From the NCBI GenBank assembly GCA_016946835.1, contig JACVTC010000155.1, forward strand, positions 1 to 64,000: 64,000 nt of DNA. The letters are read 5' to 3'. Below the pieces are notes generated by a model, which saw nothing but the letters and a program-made list of their open reading frames with translations, had not been told where the DNA came from and ran no database searches. Shown here one piece after another: positions 44,365 through 55,939 of the stretch. A program made the translations under genes and the position numbers. The DNA comes from Neocallimastix lanati (nom. inval.) (lineage: Eukaryota; Neocallimastigomycota; Neocallimastigomycetes; Neocallimastigales; Neocallimastigaceae). Position 1 is the first letter of the stretch, and each line of letters starts with the position of its first letter.

Positions 44365-44609
44365 TGTTATTAAATACACTTTATTGATTTATTATCAAGA
44401 ACTACAAAAATTAAAATATTACATTATAAATTATTTATATCATACATTTTATAATAATTTCACATATATACATATGATATACATCATTTGATATAATACG
44501 CCACTATTACTTATATACATATGTTGTTATTAATGTTTCTTATATTTATTTATTAACTATATTAAATATATTAATTATTATATTAATTATATTAAACTTA
44601 TTTCTAACA
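44365..44609 (-). repeat. CopC 5' LTR
   Basis: 245 bp, TGTTAGAAATAAG to TTAATAACA on the minus strand, next to the AAGGA duplication at 44610. It is almost identical to the 3' LTR. Confidence 0.9.
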
Positions 44610-44648
44610 AAGGAGAAGTAATTATTTAAAGTATTTAATTCATGTATG

Positions 44649-45958
44649 TAAATTTGGGGGAGGAGCATTTCGCAAAATTTCATTTCGGAAAGTTTCATTT
44701 TGGAAAATTTACATAAAAAGTTTCATTTCACAAATTTTTTAATAAATAAATAAATTAATAATAAAATAAATAAATAATATATATAATTTAAATAAAAAAC
44801 TAAATAAATAAAAATAAATATATAAAACTATAATAAATAAATAAATTTTAAAATTAAATTTTTAAAAAAAAAAAATATATATTAAATATACATTATATAA
44901 TAATAAATATTCATTAGAATTAACGCTTTAAAAAAAATAAAATATTTTATCATATGTTTTAAACGTTTTATAATTTTTTAAAATATATATAAGAATTTTA
45001 TATATATAAAAAAATAAGTATTAATAATTTAAAAGATGTAAAGGATAATAATTTAAAATATAATTGTTAAATTTAAAATATAATTATTAAAAAAATATTA
45101 AAAAATAATATTTAAATAAATAATTGATCATTTTACACCTTTTAAGTCCTTGCGCAGTATTTTAAAAATCTTAAATTGCTAATAAATTTTTTTAATAAAA
45201 GAAATATTTATAAATAATTCAGTAAAAAAAAAAAAAAAAAAGATGAGGACATCATAAAAAAGGGAGTTAAAAGTAGCACAAAATTAGGATGATTTTAGGT
45301 GGTATCTATTTTTTTATTTTTTATTTTATATTTTATATTTTTTATTTTTATTTTATATTTTATATTTTATATTTTACATTTTATATTTTTTATTTTATAT
45401 TTTTTATTTTTATTTTATATTTTATATTTTTATTTTATATTTTTTATATTTTTTTTATTTTTTTTTATTTTTTATTTTATATTTTATATTTTTATTTTTT
45501 ATTTTTTATTATATATATTATATTTTATTTTTTATTTTTATTTTATATTTTATATTTTATATTTTTTATTTTTTTTATATTTTATACTTTATATTTTTTT
45601 TTTTATTTTATATTTTTATATTTTATACTTTATATATTTTTTTTTATTTTATATTTTTATATTCTATATTTTTATATTTTATATTTTATATTTTTTTTTA
45701 TATTCTATATTTTTATATTTTATATTTTATATTTTTTTTTATATTTTATATTTTTTATTTTTTATTTTTTATTTTTTTTTTATTTTTTATTTTTTATTTT
45801 ATATTTTATATTTTATATTTTATAATTCTTTTTTTTTATTTTTTTATTATTTATTTATTTATTTATTTTATTATTTATTTATATATTTATTAAAATTTTG
45901 CGAAATGAAACTTTTCCGAAATGAATTTTTGCGAAATGACACACACTCCGTAAATTTA
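44649..45958. mobile_element. Non-autonomous DNA transposon with inverted ends
   Basis: The ends are imperfect inverted repeats of about 60 bp. The left end starts TAAATTT and contains CATTTCGCAAAATTTCATTT (44667-44686) and CGGAAAGTTTC. The right end is its complement (about 45894-45958). Both sides carry ATGTATG (44642-44648 and 45959-45965), a 7-bp target duplication. The 1.3-kb interior has no gene: it is AT-rich, then about 600 bp of T/A low complexity. Superfamily is undetermined. Ends this long with a 7-8 bp duplication suggest a cut-and-paste transposon relic. Confidence 0.7.
45303..45890 (+). repeat. TATTTTATATTTT low-complexity tract
   Basis: About 590 bases composed almost only of T and A in irregular TTTTATATTTT and TTTTTATTTT units, with very few C. 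It lies inside the DNA transposon. Long Phe/Ile/Tyr-only frames across it are artefacts of composition. Confidence 0.85.
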
Positions 45959-46126
45959 ATGTATGATTTTTGGCTTACATAAATTTATTGAAATATGTTT
46001 TAATTCATAAATTAATGTAAATTACATAATTTTATTCAAGATATCGTGGCAAAAATTTCATACATAAATTAATGTAATAATGTATTACATAAATTTATTA
46101 AAGATATAAAGATATCTTTACACTTT

Positions 46127-46551
46127 CTTATAATTCTAATTACAAACTAACTTAACATTACTTAACACAACATAACTTTTTAACTGAACTTGACTTAACT
46201 TCACACTTCTCTTAATTCAGAGAAATGCTTTATTTTTATGTTATTTAGTTATAATTAACTATTTAATTAATTGTTCTTGTGATTAAAATAAACTATTAAT
46301 AATTATTATTTAAGGAAATATTTAATAACTATATAAATATAAATATAAAATAATAAGAATATAATTAAAACATTGATTTATACTATAAAATTTATTATTA
46401 ATTATAAATATAATTAATATATAGAAATCAAGCCACATATTGAAATTATTGTAAAATCATTAGATTTAAATTTGATTTATGATATTAATTTATGTTTGAA
46501 TAATAAAAACTATTTTATATTAATTAGGTTTGAATATTTCATTTTATATCA
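46127..46551 (-). repeat. GypA copy 2, 3' LTR (truncated)
   Basis: On the minus strand it starts TGATATAAAATG at 46551 after the polypurine tract AAGGTGGGACGAA, and it is homologous to the GypA LTR for about 425 bp. The last 120 bp are missing, cut near 46127 at ATATCTTTACA. Confidence 0.82.
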
Positions 46552-47165
46552 TTCGTCCCACCTTAAGATACAACTATACCTTAGTTGTATTAAACTTGAT
46601 TATATTTTTAAGGTGTACTGGTCGTTCTAAGCATGTATATGTGTTAGGATCCATTAATTGAACTGTATTAAATTTTTTTTTAACTACTTTATAAGGTCCA
46701 ACAAAATAAGGGTCTAATTTATATCTTGAATTTTTTTTTACTTTGACTAACTCGCCAATTTTTATTTCATTTTGTTTCTTTGTTGCATATTTTTCTGTAG
46801 TATTTGGAAATTTGTTTTTCTTGATAATTTTTCAAGAGTTATCTCAGTCTTTAATGTATTCTTCTCCATTTAAATTTATAAAATGGTCCTCTAAAATTTC
46901 TTTCTTAAATTCACCAATTTCTTTGTTATCATTAGTATTAATTTCATTTTGTTCTTGTTCTATTTCATTTGCACTTTCATTACTACTAGAATCTTTATGA
47001 TTTATAGCGTTAACTTGGTAATTATTATTGTTAATATATGTATCTATTTTATTTTCTAATATTTTATTCATATATAATATTATATTATTGAAAACTTGGT
47101 ATAATTGATTTTGCAATTGACATAAATCTTTATGTTTTTCATCCATAAAAGCATCACTTTCATTA
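46552..47165 (-). pseudogene. GypA copy 2, pol C-terminal part lacking the integrase core
   Basis: The minus strand holds the end of the GypA-type RNase H-integrase spacer (open piece 46844-47146, DLCQLQNQLYQVFNN and after), then a NTTEKYAT piece joined directly to KKQNEIKIGELVKV and the C-terminal integrase tail. The HHCC finger and the entire DDE core present in GypA (about 4450-5290) are absent. The tail is otherwise very similar to GypA. Confidence 0.8.
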
Positions 47166-47664
47166 TATTGTAATTGTAAAAGAAAACACTAAAATAGATT
47201 ACAATAACAAAATACAATAAATTTTATTTTATTAAAAAATTTTTTATTAAAATATATTTTATGAATATTTAATAGTTATTTGTTAAAAATAACAATTACA
47301 TCGAGAAAAAATGTGAAAAGTATCTTCTATTTATACTTTTCCTAAATACATTGATAATATATTATTTTATTTAAATTACATATATTTTAATTTAAAACTA
47401 TCCTAATGAATTTTATTAAATAATAAATTTATAAACTATAACTAAATTTAGAAAAATATAATTATTAATTAAACTAAATACTAAATAATTAAAATTAAGT
47501 ACATTTATTATCTATTTATTATTTTAATATTATTAGTAAAGTCTTTATTTATTTTCGATTTAAAAACAATGTTAAAGGAGTCATGATTAAATTTTGAAAC
47601 TTAATTTTCACAAAATAAATTATTAATTTATTTTGTTTTAAACTTTAATTAATTCATTTAAATT
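47166..47664. other. AT-rich insertion within GypA copy 2
   Basis: About 500 bp with no match to GypA between two parts of its spacer. It forms one inserted block together with the repeat at 47665-47877. No gene is visible. Confidence 0.5.
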
Positions 47665-47877
47665 ATTTTACAACAATAATTTTCTCAGAATTACATTTTA
47701 TAAAAATTATTACATTAAAAATTTATCTTGTGGCTTAAAGAATATAATTCAAAAATTTAGTTCATATGATTTATTTACTTTGCTTATTATTTTATAAATC
47801 AAAGAATAATTTACATTTTTGAATTACACAAGAAAATTTTTAATTTAAAATGTGATTGGGATAATCACATCTTTACA
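47665..47877 (+). repeat. Dispersed ~210-bp repeat (second copy of 28657-28867)
   Basis: It matches 28657-28867 in the same orientation over about 210 bp, including TCTTGTGGCTTAAAG, TTACACAAGAAAATTTT and ATAATCACATCTTTACA at the end. It is possibly a short LTR or SINE-like unit. It has no coding. Confidence 0.65.
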
Positions 47878-48375
47878 GTAATATATAAGAATTTATATTG
47901 TTCAATATATTATTATTATACTCAATGATATTGGATTTTAATTGAATTAATTGATTTAAAAAAATTTTTTAATTTTGATTTATTTCTTGTATATTCTATT
48001 ACAATTTATATTATTCTTCATATAATTATTATATTCTAATATATAAGCAATTGAATTAATTTATTTCTATATATATTTTGATTATAATAAATTTTATTAT
48101 CTTTGATGTCTCCAGAATTTATTGAATTTTTGGAATTTTCCATGATTTTAGGATCTTCTATATACCTTGCTTTTTCCCTCAAAATTTTTAAATTTGAAAT
48201 AATTTTGAAATTTTCAATTTTATTGTCTATATTAATTTTTGGAATTTTTGTATTAGAAATTTTTAACTTTTCTGATTTATTAAAATTTTCACTTTTCTTA
48301 ATGTCCTTCTTTCTTATGTCTTTATTCTTTCCCTCCTGAGATGGTACTTCCTTGTTTTTATATATTTCTTTTATA
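47878..48375 (-). pseudogene. GypA copy 2, RNase H-integrase spacer
   Basis: The minus strand matches the GypA spacer region about 3570-4080 (SQEGKNKD, KISNxKFxKF and Asn/Ile-rich stretches) with small indels. It joins at about 48365-48390 to the pre-RT segment, so RT and RNase H are missing entirely. Confidence 0.75.
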
Positions 48376-49920
48376 CTATTTTCTTAATTATTTTTATTAG
48401 GTCTAATAAGATTGATATAACACGAATTATTTTCAATAGCTTGGTTCTCAACGATAAGAGCAATGATATCAAATTTTTCAACTGAAGTAAAACGACACAA
48501 TGATCTTAACATAGAATGAATAAACAAGTAGTTATCAGCAATCGACTTAAGTCCCAATAAGAAATCAAAATATACATCTTTATGGTCGATCTCACAAAAA
48601 TCCGCAGTAAAGGTATAATTACCAATGGAAACTTTCAGTCGAACCACAATAGCATTCGCGATATTACTATCATCCAGAGCTTCATATATTCGGCCTCTAC
48701 ATATACTAACTTGTTCGTAGGTACCAAGTAGACTATTAATAAGTAGTTCTCACTTGAATCAAATTACTTTCAGCAGAATCTATGAGTAATCTTCCTTTGG
48801 CATCATCTACTGATGCATTCACGATTTCCAAGTTGTCACTCTGAAATTTTGCATTTTCTGTTTTACCATGATTATTTTCTTCTTCATTAATAATAAAAGG
48901 TTCCATGGCATCCAAAGAGCTAAGAAATTTAATTTTTTCTAATTTTAAATTTTTGGTTAATTCTGACCTTAATTTGGGACTTATCTAAAATTTGACCAAA
49001 AGTAATATTGCATTTGATATTGGCCAAATATTTAATAATTTCATATGGTTCCAAATTAGTTAATTAAGCTAGATTTGTAGGGCGTTCTCTTTTTGTGTTA
49101 CCTTCTTGATCATCAAAGTCCACTTTCTTATTAACTACAGTTCCTTTTAAATTAATAATATTTGAATTTTTGAAATTATTTCTATTTTGGTTATCTGGCT
49201 GTCAGTCACGTGACGTCTTTTCAACATAATTTTTATTTTCATGTAGTAATTCATTAAAATTTTCAATATAATTGTTTTTATTCTCATTAATATTATTATT
49301 AAATTTAGTAGAAACAATATTATCATTTTTTTATTTAAAATTTTATTATTTTATTACTTTTAATATTATTATCAATAATTTTATTTTTATTATTGACATC
49401 AATATTTTTATCATCACACATATTATTTTCTTATAAATTTTATACCTATTATTTTTATCAATATAATTTTTAATTTCTTCATCTTTATTTAATTTACTAT
49501 CATTAATTTCATGATTATTATTAATATTTAAATTTTAAGAAGAATCATTAATTTTAGTGCTCTCCTTAGAAATAAATTCTTTCTAGCTTTAGGTTTTAAT
49601 ATTTTCCTTTTAGATAAATCAACTTCTTCTATTTTATCTTTCTCGTCTTCATCTTTTTGGAAAATATCGCTTTCACTAACAGTATTCGCTTTGGCTTTCT
49701 TAATTTCTGTTCCAGCATCTAAAGAAAACTCTTTTCTTCTCAGGAACGTTATTGGAATTTAAGGGAGAATGTTCCCTCTTAGTAATTTAAACGTTCATTT
49801 GGCATTATCTGAACTATTGGATTCTTCATTAAGCATTTTTTGGTATTTTAAATATTCAAAATGATAAAATTTGGACAATTGTATTTCTTGTGACCTTCTT
49901 CGTTACAAAAATAGCACATC
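48376..49920 (-). pseudogene. GypA copy 2, gag end, frameshift site and protease
   Basis: From 49920 downward on the minus strand there is a zinc knuckle start (CYFCNEEGHKKYNC), a T TTA AAT heptamer (49785-49791) and AGGGA/TCCCT able to pair 7 nt later. Then comes the Asn/Lys-rich pol N-terminus and a protease that reads D-S-A-E-S-N where GypA has D-S-G-S-N. The open piece 48384-48647 matches GypA 1710-1960. The loop of the junction hairpin is 4 nt shorter than in GypA, which puts pol out of frame. The 5' end is lost at 49920. Confidence 0.8.
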
Positions 49921-50230
49921 TTTCGGACTAGAATAAAAACGAACAAGTTTTTAATTTTCCTTTATATTAAAATTATTAAAATATGATTAGTTATAATTGT
50001 TTAGTAATAATATTTTAGTTGAATAGTAATAATAATTATACAAAAAAAAATTTTTTTGATATAAAATAAAATAATATAATTATTATATATATAGGATAAT
50101 AATTATTAGTATATAATATTAATAGCGTTAGCGATTGTAAGATAAAAGAATAGAATAATAATTTATTTCATAATAGAAATTATAATATTTAAAATAAAAT
50201 AAGAGATTAGTTAAAAAAAAAATATTATAT
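49921..50230. other. AT-rich region between GypA copy 2 and GypB
   Basis: 310 bp without coding signature. It may include the GypB leader, since GypB Gag sequence begins about 50235, but no LTR end could be defined. Confidence 0.5.
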
Positions 50231-50826
50231 ATATAAATACATATTTTCATATTTAATAACTAGGACTCAGATTTATACTAAAATAGCTATGGAGGAATGT
50301 GATTCCCTAGAAGTCTCTTGTAGTAAAGCAGAGAAATATGAGAAAATGCTGCAGGAATCACATTACAATAAGAATAATAGGAGAAATGAAAGAAATAATA
50401 ATTAGAATTTATTCATCTATGAATCAACCTGTTTCTAATCTTATAAATAATTCTAATAATTTATGGAAAAGAAATGGTCTGAATTTTAGAAACAATAGGA
50501 ATACTTCCACGAATATGCCTACCAATTTCATTCATCGAAATAATCATAATATGCCAAATAATTTTAATAATAATGGAATCAATAATCCATATAATATAAA
50601 TAATAATTATTTAAATAATAGAAACAATAATAATTATAAAATTAATAACAATTAAATACCTAATAATGATGGAATGGATGACTTGGTAAATAGAATTCAG
50701 AACTTACAGATTAAAACATGTTATTTCTGTAACCAACCTGGTCATCTTGTTAAGGATTGTACTTAATTAGCAAAAATTAAACAAGATCCAAATTATATAA
50801 ATTATTTTAATTTACAAGAAAACTGA
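50231..50826 (+). pseudogene. gag: GypB gag, C-terminal part
   Basis: On the plus strand, TKIAMEECDSLEVSC (about 50277-50325) is a Gag-type helix, then an Asn-rich stretch in a shifted frame (open piece 50338-50655), then a zinc knuckle CYFCNQPGHLVKDC (about 50719-50760, CX2CX4HX4C). Stops occur at 50653-50655 and just after the knuckle, and the frame ends LQEN-TGA at 50824-50826. As in GypA and GypC, pol is in the -1 frame, but here no canonical slippery heptamer remains and the -1 frame has a TGA at 50832. Confidence 0.72.
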
Positions 50827-50858
50827 ATAATTGAAGAAGGCAAACTTCCCATAATCAA

Positions 50859-53592
50859 ATGGCCACTTCCGCAGTAATAACTGCAGCAACATGGAACACT
50901 AATTATAATTTAACTATTGCTGCAGCAAAACGTAGTAGAGATGAAAAAAATGCATCTCTACCTAAGGCAAAAAGAAACTCCAAAAATAATAATGATATTA
51001 AAATAAATAATAACAATTACACTAATAATATAAATGAAAATAATAATTATGATTTAACTATCAATAATAATGTTAACAACAATATCTTATACAATTAACG
51101 AAATCGGAAAATTCTAAAACCAAATTTAAATAATAATATTAAGAATAATATTAATAATAAAGGAAGCAATAATAATGAAAATAATAGCAATAATAGCAAT
51201 AATAATAATATTAATGAAAATTTAATTAATAATAAGTCAAGTAATTATAATATCAATAATGATACATCTAACTTGACTACAAATAATAATAATAATAATA
51301 TTAATAATAATAGTAATAATAATAGTAATAATATAAATAATAATAATAATAATAAAAATAAGAAAAATAATAATAAAAATGACACATTGGAAAACAAAAT
51401 TGACATAGATTCAATGGAATTAAATATACCTGCATCTAATATTAGTAATAAATTTTACAGCAAAAATAATAGTACAAAAATATTGGAACAAAATAATATG
51501 AGGAAAAAAACTACTAGGGTAGGCCAAATCATTAAATTATTAGATGGTATTGAACATAGAAGAATTACAAAATCCTCCAGCAAATATTACTTTGGCCCAA
51601 TTAATAGGTATAAGTAGTGTCCTAGGTTCGGATATCACTAAATGTTTTAAAAGGGTAAGAACAGAGGATAATGATGCAATGGTAGGATGTGCAGAATATC
51701 ATAATGATATAGAAGAATTTGAAATAGTAAATAATCCTATCCATTGCTACGCTACAAGAGAAATACAAGAGCACGATATCGCTATAGTCAATGGTACAGT
51801 TAATGGTCATCCTGCTGCTGTATTAATTGATGGTGGCAGTAATACAAATTTGGTAACCAGAAATTTTCTAAATAAAAATATTAAAAATTATATCATAGTT
51901 GATTCTTCTTCTGGTAGAGTGCATCAGGCATTATCTAATACGGAAGAACGTGTTTATGAAATAGTAAAATTAGAAGTACAAATTGGTACTCTAAAAATTA
52001 ATGCAGTCTTTATAGTATTTGATAATGATGACTCAATATTTGATATAATAATTAATTTAAAAACTCAAGCAGATTATAAATTATTAGTAGATACGGATAG
52101 TAAATATTTATACGTAAAAAGTGGTATTAATAATGTCAATGGTGTATTTACCTTTAGTGCGGTCCCATTGGTTCCTTTGGAAGATGTACATGAACTTTAT
52201 ACACAGTGTATGTTTTATTATATATTAGAGAATAATACTAGTATTAATAATGTAATTAGTACCAATAAAATTAATACAACTAATAAAAATAAAATTTTGG
52301 AAGAATTAATCAACAATATGGATATCAAAGATGGAAATTTTAAAAATGAAATTAAATGCATATTAACTTCATATTCAGATGTAATAGCTATATCTAGTGA
52401 TGATTTAGAACCATCCAAATTGCTACCTCACCATATTGAATTACTAGAAGGTAGCAAACCAATAAAACAAAAGGTATATAGGATATCCCAGGTACAACTT
52501 TTAGCACTAAAAGAAGAATTAAAAAAATTAATGGACAAAGGATTAATTTTATCTTCTCATTCACCTTGGTCTTCACCTATTGTTCTAGTACCAAAGAAAA
52601 ATGGTAGATGGAGACTGTGCATAGATTATAGTTTATTAAATAAAATAACAAAAAGAGATGCCTATGCCATCCCTATAATTCAAGAAATTTTTGATTCATT
52701 AAAAGATGCAGTAATATTTTCTACTATTGATCTTTTTAGTGGGTATCACCAGATACCTATGTATGAAATCAACCAAGAAATTACTTCTTTTACAACTAAA
52801 TTTGGAAATTATTACTTTAATGTAATGCCTTTTGGATTGACTAATGAACCGGCAACCTTCCAACGCGAAATGAATAGGATTTTCTTTGACTTAATTAATA
52901 AATGTGTTCAAATTTATTTAGATGATATTATTGTTTATTTCCCATCCATTAAACAACATTTAATCGACTTAACAAATGTATTCAAAATTCTCAGAAAATT
53001 CAAATTATAAATGAACATTGAGAAATGTCATTTTTGTGTTTTTGAAGTGGAGGCTTTAGGACATTCGATTTCAAACAAAGGATTATTACCACTAGAAAAG
53101 AAGATTGATGCAATAGAAAAATTGAATAATCCTTCTAATGTTACGGAATTACGTTCTTTTCTTGGAATGGTGGGTTACTATAGGAATTTTATTAAAAATT
53201 ATGCTACATTAACTTCTCCATTATGCAAATTACTAAGGAAAAATTCTACTTTTGAATGGACTAATGAGCATACTACTAGTATAGAAAAATTAAAGGAAGC
53301 TCTTTGTCAAGCACCTTTTTTGTGTTATCCACGTTATGATAAACCATTTATTATACGCATTGATGCTAGTTATCAAGGAATTGGTGGTGTTTTATTGCAA
53401 CTATATAATGATGAAGTAGAACACCCAGTATTTTATATTAGTCGTTCCCTGCATAAGTCAGAGCTTAATTACCCGATAACAGAGTTAGAAGGTACCGCGA
53501 CATATTTTTGTGTAAATAAATTTAAACAATATATATTAGGTAATCCGTTCCAGACAATACTGTATACAGATCATCAACCTTTAGTCCCATTA
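50859..53592 (+). pseudogene. pol: GypB pol: protease, RT and part of RNase H
   Basis: This is a gypsy polymerase with few lesions. ATG 50859 starts an Ala/Asn-rich N-terminus. There is a stop at 51096 and a frameshift near 51550. The frame 51544-53592 then holds ITLAQLIGISS, a protease core L-I-D-G-G-S (Gly where Ser or Thr is usual), an RT with the palm Y-L-D-D at about 52916-52927, one TAA at 53008-53010 where Lys is expected, and RNase H with RIDASYQG, ELEGTATYFC and YTDHQPL. It stops at LVPL where a palindromic insertion starts. Integrase is missing, but the related fragment at 31290-32475 shows what it looked like. Confidence 0.88.
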
Positions 53593-54318
53593 TAATATAA
53601 TGAAATAGTTTTAGTTATTTTAATTATAATTAAATATATATAGTTGATATTATTTATTATATTCATATTTATTATACAATTATATTTCTTATATATTTAA
53701 CTTTATTATTCTTATTTTCATTTTAAGAATTATATAGTTAATATTTATTATATTTATTATTTTTAATATATATTTATTATATATTATATTATACTCCGAT
53801 ATATTATATTTTAAATGTATATTTATTATTATTAATTTTTGTAAAATTATTATAAAGATTTCTAATAACTACTCTTTTTTATTGTAACATATAGAAGACC
53901 CTTGGTTAATTGGGTTTATAAATTAAAATATATTAATAAAGGTTAATTAAATATAACAATACTATTAAAAATTAGTAGCACGTAAAAGTCCCGCATGTCA
54001 ATATCATCAATCATGTGATATGCAGGACTTTTATATGCTATATATTTTTAATAGTATAATTATATATTTTATTAATATTAATATCTTTTCCTTAAATTAT
54101 AACCAAGTTAACTTATCAATGTTAAATAAAAATATGAAGAATGGTTATATTTAAGATTATTTATATATATAAATTATTAATGAATAATATAAATATATAG
54201 TAATAATATATAATATATAATATTATATATATTATAAATATTAATATAATAAATAATATCAACTATATATATATTTAATTATAATTAAAATAACTACACT
54301 ATTTCATTATATTATAAT
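53589..54318. mobile_element. Imperfect 730-bp palindrome (foldback-type element)
   Basis: The outer 85 bp at 53589-53675 are repeated in inverted form at about 54232-54318 (ATTATAATATAATGAAATAG at the ends), with only a few mismatches. Towards the centre the arms diverge but pairing resumes around 53960-54056, with GTAAAAGTCCCGCATGTCA facing TGATATGCAGGACTTTTAT. It interrupts GypB RNase H and contains no gene. The structure fits a MITE or foldback element. The GypB frame does not resume after it, so no target duplication could be read. Confidence 0.65.
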
Positions 54319-54586
54319 TTATAAAAGAATTATGTATTTTTAATATAAACTTTAAAATAAATATGAATATTTAAGTTATATATATAATAATATTCTTATT
54401 ATATATAGAAGAAATTAACTACTTAATATATTTAATATTATAATTAATAATATATATATGAATATTTAATAATACATGAATAAGAAATTATTTCAAATAT
54501 TATTATTGACAGAAGAGATAAATTTAATATTTAATAATTATTATTAAATATACAAATATGTTGCTACACATATTTGTTTTATATCA
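54319..54586 (-). repeat. Gypsy LTR-like fragment
   Basis: On the minus strand it starts TGATATAAAACAAATATG at 54586, with GTAGCAACATATTTG following. The start matches 37189-37260, and the first ten bases match the GypA LTR. The other end is not defined because it runs into the palindrome. Confidence 0.5.
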
Positions 54587-54698
54587 TTATTTAATGTATA
54601 AGACTGATTTCAATAGGTTAATTATATTTAGTCAATTAGTTGGCCTAGATTATTTCCTAAATATTTTAATAAAGTTAATTTAATAATATTTATTATAT

Positions 54699-55161
54699 AT
54701 TATTATTTATTAATATTGAAATTACAACAACCGAATTATTGAAATTGAAATTCAGTTATTATCTTAACATGGAGTAGTCATCTAAGATTGTTATGAAGTA
54801 TTTATTACTATAATGAATCTTAAAGTTGATACAGGCTGGGGTTGAAACACTAAAATATTCAAATCAAAAAAATAAATAACACACAAAGATAAAAATAAAT
54901 TTGGAATTTAAAAAATCATTTTTTTAAAATATTATTTATTAATATTGAAATTACAACAACCGAATTATTGAAATTGAAATTCAGTTATTATCTTAACATG
55001 GAGTAGTCATCTAAGATTGTTATGAAGTATTTATTACTATAATGAATCTTAAAGTTGATACAGGCTGGGGTTGAAACACTAAAATATTCAAATCAAAAAA
55101 ATAAATAACACACAAAGATAAAAATAAATTTGGAATTTAAAAAATCATTTTTTTAAAATAT
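54699..55161 (+). repeat. Exact 229-bp tandem duplication
   Basis: Two head-to-tail copies with period 229 (ATTACAACAACCG at 54721 and again at 54950) look identical base for base. Part of the unit (GGCTGGGGTTGAAACAC and after) is the complement of the start of repeat K at 27597-27670. Confidence 0.85.
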
Positions 55162-55404
55162 TTTTTATTTATATTTAAAACTAGAATTATTTGTTCCAAG
55201 TATTAAAAATAAAGTAATTTATTCTTCTTTTTATACTTTTATTTTAATATATTTTATTTATCTTTATTATATTCTTTATATAAAAAAAAAAACTATTCTA
55301 ATTATTTTATTTTTAACTTTTTACTATTGTTTTAAATTATTTTCAATATTATTTATATTGTTAAAAAAAATACCATTTATTAAATTAAACTATAAAAATT
55401 AAAT
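55162..55404 (-). repeat. Inverted copy of the poly-T tandem unit
   Basis: The minus strand repeats the unit of the array at 24841-27590: ATAAAGAATATAATAAAG, AAAAAGAAGAATAAATTAC, TTGGAACAAATAATT. It is diverged, and without the long T run. Confidence 0.55.
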
Positions 55405-55920
55405 TTGGAGGTTGTATCACGAAGGACATTCCCGGCGGTAGCTTCTTCTTGATATTGTCTCAGAGAGAGAATTATACAGAATTGATATTTTCTGTAATTT
55501 AGATTATTTTTGTTATTGAAGAATTTCTCTATTTTAGTTCATTTTTATTTTAATAAATAATTAATTTAGTTTTTTTTTTTTTTTTTATTTTATTCATAGT
55601 TTATTTCAAAGGTTTAGAGAATATTATACAGAAATTTATAATTCTGTATTTCATATCGTATATTTATTGTAATAGGTTTTTATTGTACTCAATATAAAAA
55701 AAATAAGATTTAATAATAATTTAAAATATATTTAATTTTTAATAAGAATATTTAATAATAATTTTTAATATATTTTATATTAATAAAAGAAATTTTTAAG
55801 AATATTTAGTAGTAATTTTATTATATTTAATATTAATAAAAGATTTTAATAGTAAGATTTAATAATAATTTTTATTATAATATTAATAAGAGTATTTAAT
55901 AGGAAATACAAGGTATTTAG
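55405..55920 (+). repeat. Dispersed repeat K, copy 3 (most complete)
   Basis: It begins with the GC-richer core GGAGGTTGTATCACGAAG, then ACATTCCCGGCGGTAGC, then the AT-rich body with TACAGAATTGATATTTTCTG and its inverted partner, then TTTAATAATAATTT-type runs. It matches 24354-24760 inverted and 27690-27890 directly. No protein is coded. Confidence 0.6.
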
Positions 55921-55939
55921 TGACAACCCGTACCAAAAT

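Larger units (their letters stand above)
37927..44609 (-). mobile_element. CopC, complete young Ty1/copia element with lesions
   Basis: This 6.68-kb element on the minus strand has 5' LTR 44365-44609, primer site 44351-44364, gag, protease, integrase, RT, RNase H and 3' LTR 37927-38170. It is flanked by a perfect AAGGA duplication (37922-37926 and 44610-44614). The LTRs differ by about three substitutions and one indel in 245 bp, so insertion is recent. Even so it has a nonsense codon in the zinc knuckle, frameshifts near 42340 and 38716, a stop near 38262, and a solo LTR inside (40067-40620). Confidence 0.93.

Noticed and set aside
45289-45982. Two long overlapping frames (178 and 227 residues) of Phe, Ile, Tyr and Leu that look like membrane proteins
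   Set aside because: They are translations of a TATTTTATATTTT low-complexity tract in two phases. Amino acid content follows composition only, and no other signature is present.
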